A stretch of DNA of 64,000 nt, taken from contig NZ_CP085324.1 in the NCBI RefSeq assembly GCF_020614395.1, forward strand, positions 1,369,564 to 1,433,563, in the 5' to 3' direction. A program made the translations under genes and the position numbers. Positions within the stretch are counted from its first letter, which is position 1, and each line of letters starts with the position of its first letter. The notes under the pieces were generated by a model. The model was not told the DNA's origin. It saw nothing but the letters and a program-made list of their open reading frames with translations, and did not search any database. Below are positions 55,001-62,783 of the stretch, one piece after another. The stretch comes from Salarchaeum japonicum. Its GTDB lineage: Archaea; Halobacteriota; Halobacteria; Halobacteriales; Halobacteriaceae.

Positions 55001-58000
55001 CTATGCGGGGCGCGCGACGAACCCGGTGGTGGTATCGACGGACGCGACCGGGGTCGTAGTCGATGCGTCACCGGTCTCGAACGCGTCGAGCGTGCCGGGC
55101 GAGACGAGGCTGGACGTGTTCGTGCTGTCGTTCTCGCTCGTGTCGTTCTCCGCGCCGCCGGGCACGTCGAGGACTTCCTTCGTCAGTTCGACCTCGACGG
55201 TCTCGTCGGTCTCACCGATGACCGCGCCCTCGGAGACGTCCGCGGTCGCGTTGTACGTCACCGTGTACGCGGAGTCGTTCACGCTCGCGGGCGTGCTGAA
55301 CGTGTACGGGCCGGCCGCGCGAACGCTGACGTTCGTGTGGCCGTTCTCCGGCCCCCACTCGTCGTAGCCCGTCGTCGAGTAGGGGAGCGTCATCGTGAAC
55401 TCGCCGTTCTCGTCCGTCGTGACCTGCTGGGTGTACGTCGTCTGGTTCCCGATGAGCTGGTTGCCCTGGTAGGTCGTCGCGTTCAGCGTCACGGACGCGG
55501 TCACGGTCGTGTTCGCCGGGCCGGTGCCCTGGACGGTCGCGCCCGGCACCTTCTCGAACAGCTTCACCGCGCTCGGGACGTTCGTGAACTGCGACCCGCG
55601 GAGTATCTGCTGATAGCTCACCGAATCCTCGCTCGTGCCGACGAGCCGGTAGTGCTCTAAGGCCTCCACGTCCTCGACGGGCGTGCCGCCGAGTCCGCCG
55701 ATCTGGCTGGTGGGCTGGCCCTGGCTCGTCGAGTCGTTCGCGACGAACGCCTCGGCTTCGGCGCGCGTGTCGAACGACCGCGTCACGGAGTCGTTCGCGC
55801 CGTCGGGTTCGTACACGCGGAGGTAGCCGCCGTCGGACAGCGGGATGTTACGATCCCAGTCGATGACCGTGGTGCCGGTCGCTTCGACGCGGCTGCCGTG
55901 GTAGCGGTAGAGCCGCACCATCAGGCTCTCGTAGTACGCCTGACTCCGAATCTGGGTCTGCTGCTGAACCGCGCCCTCGCTGTTCAGGACGTAGAAGGGA
56001 CTGTAGAAGTCGTAGGCGGTGGTGTTGGTGGCGAACACCGTGGGCGCGCTGAACTTCGCGCTCAGGGACGCCATCTGCCAGTCCACCGCGACGTACCGGG
56101 TCTCCTCGCCGTCGCTCCCGAGGTCGTCGAGGATGCCGTTCGCCTCGGATTCCGTCTGACTCAGGAGGTAGTTCGCGGCCGTGCCAGCGCCCTCCTGGAA
56201 CGGGTTCGCGTTCGGGATGCGTTCGCCCTCAACGGTTATCCAGTGGCCGTAGTCCCACCAGCTCATCACGCCGTACGCGCCATCCGGATACTCGTAGTCG
56301 TCCGTCTTCGCGTACGTGCCGTAGTAGTCGAGCTGGTCGGCGTTCTCGGCGTCACCGAAGTTGCCCTCGGCGGGCGTGTTGTTGTTCATCCAGTCGAGGA
56401 GGTCGTCCCACGCGAGCATGGACGAACTCGGCGTGGTGTCGCCCGTGGAGACCGCGGTGCTGGAGGAGACGTTCCCGTACGTCGTGCTCTGGAACGTGAA
56501 CGGCACCGCGAGCGGGACGACGAGGAGGAGCAGGACGAGCGCGACGGCGAACACCTGGCTCGCGTCCACGTCTTCGAGTTTCTGGGTGACGCTCGCGTTC
56601 GCGCCGACCAGCCGGAGGATTTCGACCGCCGCGAACCCGCTCAGGACGGCGACGGGAACGGCGAGGTAGTAGTTGAACCGCACCTGCGTGAACGCCGCGG
56701 ACGTGAGGAACACGCCCCAGACGACGATGAGGAGGTGTTCTGCGGGCCGGTCGTCCATGATGGCGGAGACGGCGATGACGAGGCCGACCACGGCGACGCC
56801 GATGAGCTGGGAGTTCACGCTGACGAGGTCGCCGAGTCCCTGCATCGCGCCCGGGAACGCGAGGATGCCGAGTACGACGACCGCCGACCCGACGACGAAC
56901 CCGACCCGGTTCAAGTTCCGGTCGCGGAACGTCGGCCGCCACAGCAGCCACGCGCCCGCGAGCACCGCGATGAAGAACGTCAGGCCGTAGTCGAGGAAGA
57001 CGACCGCGAAGTCACTGATGCCGTACCGGGACGCCTGCGAGAGGAACGGCTGGGCCTCGCTGATGGTGCGCTGGGCCGCGCCGGCGCTGAACCCGACGAA
57101 CCGCAGGAGGTTCGACTGCACCATCGAGAACAGGCTCGGGAGCGCGACCGCGACGAGTCCGCTGCCGACGAGGATGACGCCGCCGACCGACACCGGGTAC
57201 AGCGACGCGTCGAGGTTCTCGGCGTCCCACTTCCGGGCGAGCCACGCCATGAACACCGCGCCGAACGCGACCGCGAACGCGAACAAGGGCTGGAGGAGGG
57301 ACGGCTGGGACGCGCTGAAGCCCGTCTGCCCGAAGGAGAGCAGGGAGAGCAAGCCCGTCGTCGTCATGCTCACCGCGCCGACGAACGCGACGTGATCCGG
57401 GCTCGTGTCGTTGTAGTAATCGGAGGAGAGCTGCACGACGAAGAACGCGCCGAAGATACCGACGAGGAGGACGCCCGGCGGCCACACGAACAGGTAGAAC
57501 GCGGTCGCGACACCTGCCAGAACACTCCACCCGAGCGGTTTGCGGAGCGCGGCGAACTCACGCTCGGCGACTTGCTCCCAGACGGGGCGTTCGCGCTCCG
57601 CGACGGACAGCGCGACCATCATCGCGAGCACCGCCAGCGACATGAACAACGGCTCCGCGACGTTGTGGTCAGCCGACCCGACGAGAGAGCGTGAGAGGAA
57701 GAGGCCGGGCAGGAGGCCGAGCACAACCGCCGAAATGACGCCACCGAGCCGGCCCGAGAGGCGCTTCCCGATGAAGTAGGTGGGGATGGCGATGAGCGTC
57801 CCGAACACCGGCGGCGCGAACAACAACGTCATCGCGACCGTGTTCTCGCTCGGACTACCGAGACCGAGTACCAAGGCCGCCGTCGCGATGAGCTGGTCGA
57901 ACAACGTCCCGAACTGCCCCACGGACGTCCCGAACGGGAAGTTCGTCCACGGGTCGAACGGCATCGTCGACGGCCAATTACTCACCGTGTACTGAACCTC

Positions 58001-58192
58001 CCGGAAATGATACCACGCGTCGTTCCCCGAGAAGTACACCTCACCACTCCGCGTGAACGCATCCCACGACTTCGCCCGCACCCAGAACATGAACGCAAGC
58101 ACCAGTGCGAGCGCAGGATACTGATAATACTGTTTGAGCCAGTCCCCAGCGCGCTGGAGGGCCTCGCCGGACTGGTCGTCGTCGTCGCTCAT
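55001..58192 (-). CDS. aglB: Dolichyl-phosphooligosaccharide-protein glycosyltransferase AglB
   Basis: 1063 residues, STT3 family. An N-terminal block of 13 or so helices (about 20-575) includes the first catalytic Asp in YFSGNDAWYHFREVQYTV near residue 57. The C-terminal globular domain (about 600-1063) has the sequon-recognition motif MSWWDYGHWI near 644-648. It transfers dolichol-linked glycan to Asn of Asn-X-Ser/Thr on surface proteins such as the S-layer. Part of a six-gene run transcribed with sugar nucleotide genes. Minus-strand CTTATCC at 58217-58223 lies 28 bases above its ATG and may give an additional internal promoter. Confidence 0.95.
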   Translation of the reverse strand: MSDDDDQSGEALQRAGDWLKQYYQYPALALVLAFMFWVRAKSWDAFTRSGEVYFSGNDAWYHFREVQYTVSNWPSTMPFDPWTNFPFGTSVGQFGTLFDQLIATAALVLGLGSPSENTVAMTLLFAPPVFGTLIAIPTYFIGKRLSGRLGGVISAVVLGLLPGLFLSRSLVGSADHNVAEPLFMSLAVLAMMVALSVAERERPVWEQVAEREFAALRKPLGWSVLAGVATAFYLFVWPPGVLLVGIFGAFFVVQLSSDYYNDTSPDHVAFVGAVSMTTTGLLSLLSFGQTGFSASQPSLLQPLFAFAVAFGAVFMAWLARKWDAENLDASLYPVSVGGVILVGSGLVAVALPSLFSMVQSNLLRFVGFSAGAAQRTISEAQPFLSQASRYGISDFAVVFLDYGLTFFIAVLAGAWLLWRPTFRDRNLNRVGFVVGSAVVVLGILAFPGAMQGLGDLVSVNSQLIGVAVVGLVIAVSAIMDDRPAEHLLIVVWGVFLTSAAFTQVRFNYYLAVPVAVLSGFAAVEILRLVGANASVTQKLEDVDASQVFAVALVLLLLVVPLAVPFTFQSTTYGNVSSSTAVSTGDTTPSSSMLAWDDLLDWMNNNTPAEGNFGDAENADQLDYYGTYAKTDDYEYPDGAYGVMSWWDYGHWITVEGERIPNANPFQEGAGTAANYLLSQTESEANGILDDLGSDGEETRYVAVDWQMASLSAKFSAPTVFATNTTAYDFYSPFYVLNSEGAVQQQTQIRSQAYYESLMVRLYRYHGSRVEATGTTVIDWDRNIPLSDGGYLRVYEPDGANDSVTRSFDTRAEAEAFVANDSTSQGQPTSQIGGLGGTPVEDVEALEHYRLVGTSEDSVSYQQILRGSQFTNVPSAVKLFEKVPGATVQGTGPANTTVTASVTLNATTYQGNQLIGNQTTYTQQVTTDENGEFTMTLPYSTTGYDEWGPENGHTNVSVRAAGPYTFSTPASVNDSAYTVTYNATADVSEGAVIGETDETVEVELTKEVLDVPGGAENDTSENDSTNTSSLVSPGTLDAFETGDASTTTPVASVDTTTGFVARPA

Positions 58193-58244
58193 TGCATTGA
58201 GGGTTGAGGAAGACGAGGATAAGGTTTGTGAAAGAGCGGGCTTC

Positions 58245-59552
58245 CTACCAGGTCAGCCCTTCGTAGGTCATGCCGTCGCGGGGCGTGATGCAGTGGCGGC
58301 CGTCGATGACGAGTTGGCGCGCCATCGCGTCGAACTCGTCGTCGAGCGCTTGGAACTCATCCCAGTCCGTGACGACGAGCGCGGCGTCCGCATCCTGAAT
58401 GGCGTCGCCGGCAGTGGCCGCGTATTCGAGGTTCGGGAAGTACTCGCGCATGTTCTCGACCGCGACGGGGTCGTACGCGACGATATCGGCGTTTCGGGAC
58501 TGAAGGCCATTGATGACGGGTATCGCGCGGGAGTTCCGAACGTCGTCAGTGCCGGGTTTGAACGCAAGCCCGAGGACAGCGACGCGCTGACCCGCAACGT
58601 CGAGATGCTCGTCAAGGAGGTTGAGGAAGCGCTCGGGCTGGCGGTCATTGACTTCCACGGCGGCGTTCAGCATCGGGGGTTCGTACCCCTCTGATTCCGC
58701 GGCGGCGATGATGGCGTTCGTGTCCTTCGGGAAGCAACTTCCGCCCCAGCCGAGGCCGCTCCGGAGGAACTTCGCGCCGATGCGATCGTCCAGTCCGATG
58801 GCGTCCGCGACCTCGTATGCGTCGATTCCGAATTCCTTACAGATGTTTCCGATGTCGTTGATGAGGCTGACTTTCGCCGCGAGAAAGCCGTTATTCGCGT
58901 ACTTGACCATCTCCGCCGTCTTCGTGTCCGTCTCGACCACGGGCGGATCGTCGGCGTGTTCGACGAGCGGAGCGAACACGTCACTCATCACGTCGCGCGT
59001 GCGCTCGTCGTCCGCGCCCAGAACGACCTTGTCCGGATTCAGGAAATCAGCGACCGCCGTTCCTTCTCGAAGGAACTCGGGGTTCATTCCAATGCCGAGC
59101 CCCTCGCCCACGGTCTTTCTGGAAGCATCTTCGAGTATCGGCGTGAGCGTGTCGACGGTTGTCCGCGGAACGACCGTGCTCTTGACGATAACCGTGTGGA
59201 ACTCTTCTTTCTCGGTGAGCGTCTCTCCGAGTGTCTCTGCGCCCGCTTCCATGATCGAGAGGTCGATGCTCCCGTCGTCGTTCTGCGGCGTCGGCAAACA
59301 GAGGAACGTCGCGTCCGTATCCAGAACGGCCTCGTAGTCCGTCGTCGCACGGAGCCGGCCGGTGCCGTCCGGCCCCGCGTGCCTCGAAACCAGCTCGGGA
59401 AGCCCCTCCTCGTGAATAGGGGCGTTGCCTCCGTTGAGAGTGGTGACAACCTCTTCGTCGATATCGACGTTTACCACATCGTGACCGAGATCCGCGAAGC
59501 AGGCAGCGATAGTCGTCCCGACGTAGCCCGAGCCAATAACGGAGAGGTGCAT
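58245..59552 (-). CDS. aglM: UDP-glucose 6-dehydrogenase (AglM type)
   Basis: 435 residues. Rossmann motif VIGSGYVGTTIAACFADLGH at the start, catalytic Cys in GLGWGGSCFPKDTNA near residue 257, substrate loop FLREGTAVADF near 159 and VLGLAFKPGTDDVRNSRAIP near 321. It oxidises UDP-glucose twice with NAD+ to UDP-glucuronate, a usual residue of haloarchaeal N-glycans. The UDP-glucuronate decarboxylase-like gene two positions upstream in the operon could use its product. Spacing to aglB is 52 bases. Confidence 0.93.
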   Translation of the reverse strand: MHLSVIGSGYVGTTIAACFADLGHDVVNVDIDEEVVTTLNGGNAPIHEEGLPELVSRHAGPDGTGRLRATTDYEAVLDTDATFLCLPTPQNDDGSIDLSIMEAGAETLGETLTEKEEFHTVIVKSTVVPRTTVDTLTPILEDASRKTVGEGLGIGMNPEFLREGTAVADFLNPDKVVLGADDERTRDVMSDVFAPLVEHADDPPVVETDTKTAEMVKYANNGFLAAKVSLINDIGNICKEFGIDAYEVADAIGLDDRIGAKFLRSGLGWGGSCFPKDTNAIIAAAESEGYEPPMLNAAVEVNDRQPERFLNLLDEHLDVAGQRVAVLGLAFKPGTDDVRNSRAIPVINGLQSRNADIVAYDPVAVENMREYFPNLEYAATAGDAIQDADAALVVTDWDEFQALDDEFDAMARQLVIDGRHCITPRDGMTYEGLTW

Positions 59553-59602
59553 TTCTGTCTGAGGATGGCTCGGCCACTACCAAGTATCTCGTGGGTTCGG
59601 GC

Positions 59603-60658
59603 CTACTTCGTCTCGTACCAGTTAAGGAAACGCTCGATACCTTCCTCGAAGTCAACCTCGGGTTCCCAGTCGAGTTTGTTCCGAGCGCGGGAGATATCGG
59701 AGACGTACACTTTCTGGTCGCCTTCACGCCACTCGTCAAAGCTGATGTCCGTTCGCTTCCCTGTTTTCTCTTCGAGAAGGTCCAAGAACTCCAGGAGACT
59801 AGTTGTGTTGTTCTTCCCGCCACCGATGTTGTAGACGGCTGGCTTCCCACTGGGGTTGGAGAGGAATGCGTCGTATGCGCGGATGAGATCCTTCACGTAG
59901 AGCACGTCCCGAACCTGCTTCCCATCCCCGAATATCGTGAGAGGTTCGTCCCGGAGCGTGCTGAGAGCGAAGTGCGCGACCCATCCCTGATCCTCGTTTC
60001 CGAACTGGCGCGTCCCGTAGATGCAACTCATCCGGAACGCGGCGGCGTCAACCTCGTTCCGCTCCGCGTAGTCCTGCACGTAGAGGTCGGCTGCCAGTTT
60101 CGAAACACCGTACGGTGTGTGTTCGCAGTCGTCGATGGAGAGCGATTCCGGAACACCTTCTACGTACTCCGGGTCGTCGTACCAGTACCGGGTTTCCTCT
60201 TCACGTACGGGAATCTCGTTCACGTTATCACCGTACACCTTGTTCGTCGATGCGATAACAATTGCAGGGTCGCTCTCGGCCGTACGTGCAGCTTCGAGGA
60301 CGTTGAACGTCCCCTCTGCGTTGACCTCAAAGTCAGTCCGAGGATCCTGAATAGAGGCGGTTACTGCCACCTGACCGGCAGTATGAACGATGGCATCGTG
60401 TCCCTCAACGATGTCTTCCAGCCGGTTTTCGTCACGGATATCTGCTTCAACGAGAGTGACCTCAGGATAGTTCTCCGAAATATGCTCCCAGTTGTATGCC
60501 GCCGTGTTTCGACTTTCATCCGCGGTTTCGAGCGTCTCAACGCGACTGAGGTTGTCGAGCGCAGTGACATCCGCGCCTCGTTCGGCGTAGTATTCGACAG
60601 CATGGCTGCCGACGAAACCCGCACCACCAGTCACGAGAACTCGGTCTAGAGAGGTCAT
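59603..60658 (-). CDS. NAD-dependent epimerase/dehydratase, UDP-sugar
   Basis: 351 residues. VLVTGGAGFVGSHAVEYYAERG at the start (cited by core GGAGFVGSHAVEYY), ASTNKVYGDNVNEIPV near residue 136, YGVSKLAADLYVQDYAE near 186 with Tyr-x-x-x-Lys, and GDGKQVRDVLYVKDLIRAY near 247. The longer loop between the last two (CEHTPYGVSK, ETRYWYDDPEYVEG) resembles CDP-paratose/UDP-galacturonate-type epimerases. It probably makes one of the glycan sugars. GC content here is lower than in the rest of the window. Confidence 0.85.
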   Translation of the reverse strand: MTSLDRVLVTGGAGFVGSHAVEYYAERGADVTALDNLSRVETLETADESRNTAAYNWEHISENYPEVTLVEADIRDENRLEDIVEGHDAIVHTAGQVAVTASIQDPRTDFEVNAEGTFNVLEAARTAESDPAIVIASTNKVYGDNVNEIPVREEETRYWYDDPEYVEGVPESLSIDDCEHTPYGVSKLAADLYVQDYAERNEVDAAAFRMSCIYGTRQFGNEDQGWVAHFALSTLRDEPLTIFGDGKQVRDVLYVKDLIRAYDAFLSNPSGKPAVYNIGGGKNNTTSLLEFLDLLEEKTGKRTDISFDEWREGDQKVYVSDISRARNKLDWEPEVDFEEGIERFLNWYETK

Positions 60659-60703
60659 ACGTTCACACAGTAAACGACTGTGTTAATTCGTTTCTCTTCT
60701 TCT

Positions 60704-61678
60704 CTACTGGCGGGTGTCAACGGACACGTCAAGTTCGTCCTCAAACTGAGGGAGTGTTCGTTCGAGGCCTGCTTCGAGGGAGACTGTCGGTTCCCAGCCA
60801 AGTAGTTGCTTTGCGCGAGTGATGTCCGGTCGGCGAACTTGTGGATCGTCTTCCGGGAGATCCTGATGAACGATCTCGGAATCCGCGTCCAGAACGTCGA
60901 GGATAGTTTTAGCGAGCGTTCGGATCTCTATTTCTTCGGTGCTTCCGAGATTGAGGACTTCTCCGGAAGCGGTATTGGGGTCAGCGTCGGCGAATTCCCG
61001 AATCCCTGTCACGAGGTCGCTCACGTAGCAGAAACTCCGGGTCTGTGTTCCGTCACCGTACACTGTCAGGTCTTCCCCACGTAGCGCCTGTGAGAGGAAG
61101 TTCGGGATGACGCGGCCGTCGTCGGGACGCATCCGCGGCCCGTACGTATTGAAGATGCGAACCGTCCGGATGTCGATGTCGTACTGCTGTTGGAATGCGA
61201 CCGCGAGCGCTTCCGAGAACCGCTTGCTCTCGTCGTAGGGCGCACGCGGCCCACGGATGTTCACACTCCCGTTGTACTCCTCGTGCTGGGGATGTACTTC
61301 CGGGTCGCCGTAGACCTCGCTTGTCGACGCGAGAATCGCGCGAGCGTCGTTGTCGCGAGCATACCGGAGTGCGTTGTGCGTTCCCTCACTGTTCGTCAAC
61401 GCGATTTCGACGGCGTGGGATTCGAAGTCTTTTGGGCTCGCACGGGATGCGAAGTGAAAGACGTAATCCACGTCGCCGAGGTCGGGAAACGGTTCGCGGA
61501 CATCGTGTTCGAGCGAATCGAACGCGTCGGACTCGATGTGCGCGAGGTTCTTCGGCCGACCGCTTCCGAAGTTATCGAGCGAGGTTACCTCGAAGCCGTC
61601 TTCGAGGAGTGAGTCGACGAGATGGCTACCGACGAATCCCGCACCACCCGTGACTACTGCATGGGGTTTCGAACTCAC
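60704..61678 (-). CDS. UDP-glucuronate decarboxylase-like NAD-dependent epimerase
   Basis: 324 residues. VVTGGAGFVGSHLVDSLLED, FASRASPKDFESHAVEIALTNSEGTHNALRYA (core ASPKDFESHAVEIALTNS near residue 80), STSEVYGDPEVHPQHEEYNG near 117 and the catalytic YDESKR near 147 match UXS enzymes, as do RIFNTYGPRMRPDDGRVIPNF (core RIFNTYGPRMRPDDGR) near 172 and the end motif LPEDDPQVRRPDITRAKQLLGWEP. It would convert UDP-glucuronate to UDP-xylose, or be a close relative with altered product. Start overlaps the preceding gene's stop (61675-61678). Confidence 0.84.
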   Translation of the reverse strand: MSSKPHAVVTGGAGFVGSHLVDSLLEDGFEVTSLDNFGSGRPKNLAHIESDAFDSLEHDVREPFPDLGDVDYVFHFASRASPKDFESHAVEIALTNSEGTHNALRYARDNDARAILASTSEVYGDPEVHPQHEEYNGSVNIRGPRAPYDESKRFSEALAVAFQQQYDIDIRTVRIFNTYGPRMRPDDGRVIPNFLSQALRGEDLTVYGDGTQTRSFCYVSDLVTGIREFADADPNTASGEVLNLGSTEEIEIRTLAKTILDVLDADSEIVHQDLPEDDPQVRRPDITRAKQLLGWEPTVSLEAGLERTLPQFEDELDVSVDTRQ

Positions 61679-62685
61679 AGTTCGATGGTGCTGTTGTCCC
61701 CGACGTTCAGCTGGTTCGCCTCGCTCCGGACGGTCGCGCCGTCGCCGACGATGCTGCCTTCGAGATTGACACTCTCCAGGGTGGCGTTCTCACCGACGAT
61801 GCTGTTCCGAACGATGCTGTCCGTGATGCGAGCGTTGTCGTCGACGCTCACGTTCGGGCCGACGATGCCCTCTTCCACCACGACGTTGTCCCCGAAGTCG
61901 ACTGGCGGAACGACGACCGCGTTATCGAGGGAGTCTGCGGCGTTCGTCTCACCCTTCGCCAGGAGGACGCGGTTCGCTTCGAGAAGCGTTTCGGGCCGCC
62001 CGCAGTCGTACCAGTCCTCGACCTCGAAAACGTCGATGCGGGCGTCGGACTCGATCATGCGCTGGAGCGCGTCCGTGAGCTGGTACTCGCCGCCAGCCCC
62101 GCGAATGTCGTTCTCGACCAGGTGATTGAGCGTGTCGAACAGGAGATCCGTGTTCTCCACGATGTACACGCCACTAATCGCGTAGTTCGACTGAGGATTG
62201 TCCGGCTTCTCGACGAGACGCTCGACCCGACTGCCTTCCGAGAGTTCTGCGACGCCGTAGTGCTGGGGTTCGTCGACGGTCTTCACGCCGATACTCGCGT
62301 CCGGGTCGTCGAGCGAATCGTGCGCGTCGAGGAACGTCCCGTACCCGTTCTCGAACAGCATATCGCCGAGCGCGATGAGTGCGGGTTCGCCGCGAACAAC
62401 TTCCTCAGTCTGGTAGATGCTATGACCGAGTCCCTCCGCACTCTCCTGTTCGACGAACTGGAAAGTGAACTCGTCGCCGAACGATTCTTCGGCGTACTCG
62501 ACAATCTGATCCTGCATCGGGCCACCAACAACGAGGACGACCTCGTCGACTCGAGTTTCTGCGAGGCTGGAGAGAATATGGCCGAGGATGGGACACCCCG
62601 CCAGACGAACCATCGCCTTCGGCTTCGTATGGGTCTGTGGGTATAAGCGTGTACCCTGTCCTGCGGCAGGAATGACTGCCTTCAT
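61675..62685 (-). CDS. aglF: Sugar-1-phosphate nucleotidyltransferase (AglF type)
   Basis: 336 residues. MKAVIPAAGQGTRLYPQTHTKPKAM holds the nucleotide-binding signature GxGTRLxPxTxxxPK. Catalytic part includes GDMLFENGYG near residue 104 and VEDWYDCGRPETLLEANR near 218. Residues 250-336 form a left-handed beta-helix (NVVVEEGIVGPNVSVDDNARITDSIVRNSIVG), which in relatives adds oligomerisation or acetyltransferase functions. It makes UDP-glucose or dTDP-glucose from the sugar phosphate. First gene of the operon, supported by a minus-strand GACTATAC (62711-62718) 27-30 bases above the ATG. Confidence 0.9.
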   Translation of the reverse strand: MKAVIPAAGQGTRLYPQTHTKPKAMVRLAGCPILGHILSSLAETRVDEVVLVVGGPMQDQIVEYAEESFGDEFTFQFVEQESAEGLGHSIYQTEEVVRGEPALIALGDMLFENGYGTFLDAHDSLDDPDASIGVKTVDEPQHYGVAELSEGSRVERLVEKPDNPQSNYAISGVYIVENTDLLFDTLNHLVENDIRGAGGEYQLTDALQRMIESDARIDVFEVEDWYDCGRPETLLEANRVLLAKGETNAADSLDNAVVVPPVDFGDNVVVEEGIVGPNVSVDDNARITDSIVRNSIVGENATLESVNLEGSIVGDGATVRSEANQLNVGDNSTIEL

Positions 62686-62783
62686 CTTATCTAAGAGGGA
62701 ATTACAGAGTCGTATAGTCTTTGTTGTCTTCCCGAGCAGACACAGCGGACTTATGGGGGCGGTGACGGAAGGATGAGTAACTG
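62686..62783. promoter_or_regulatory. Divergent promoter, glycosylation operon / flippase
   Basis: Minus-strand GACTATAC (62711-62718) fits as TATA box for the nucleotidyltransferase (ATG 62685), and plus-strand ACTTATG (62749-62755) for the flippase (ATG 62784). The 98-base gap is the single divergent control region of the locus. Confidence 0.45.
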
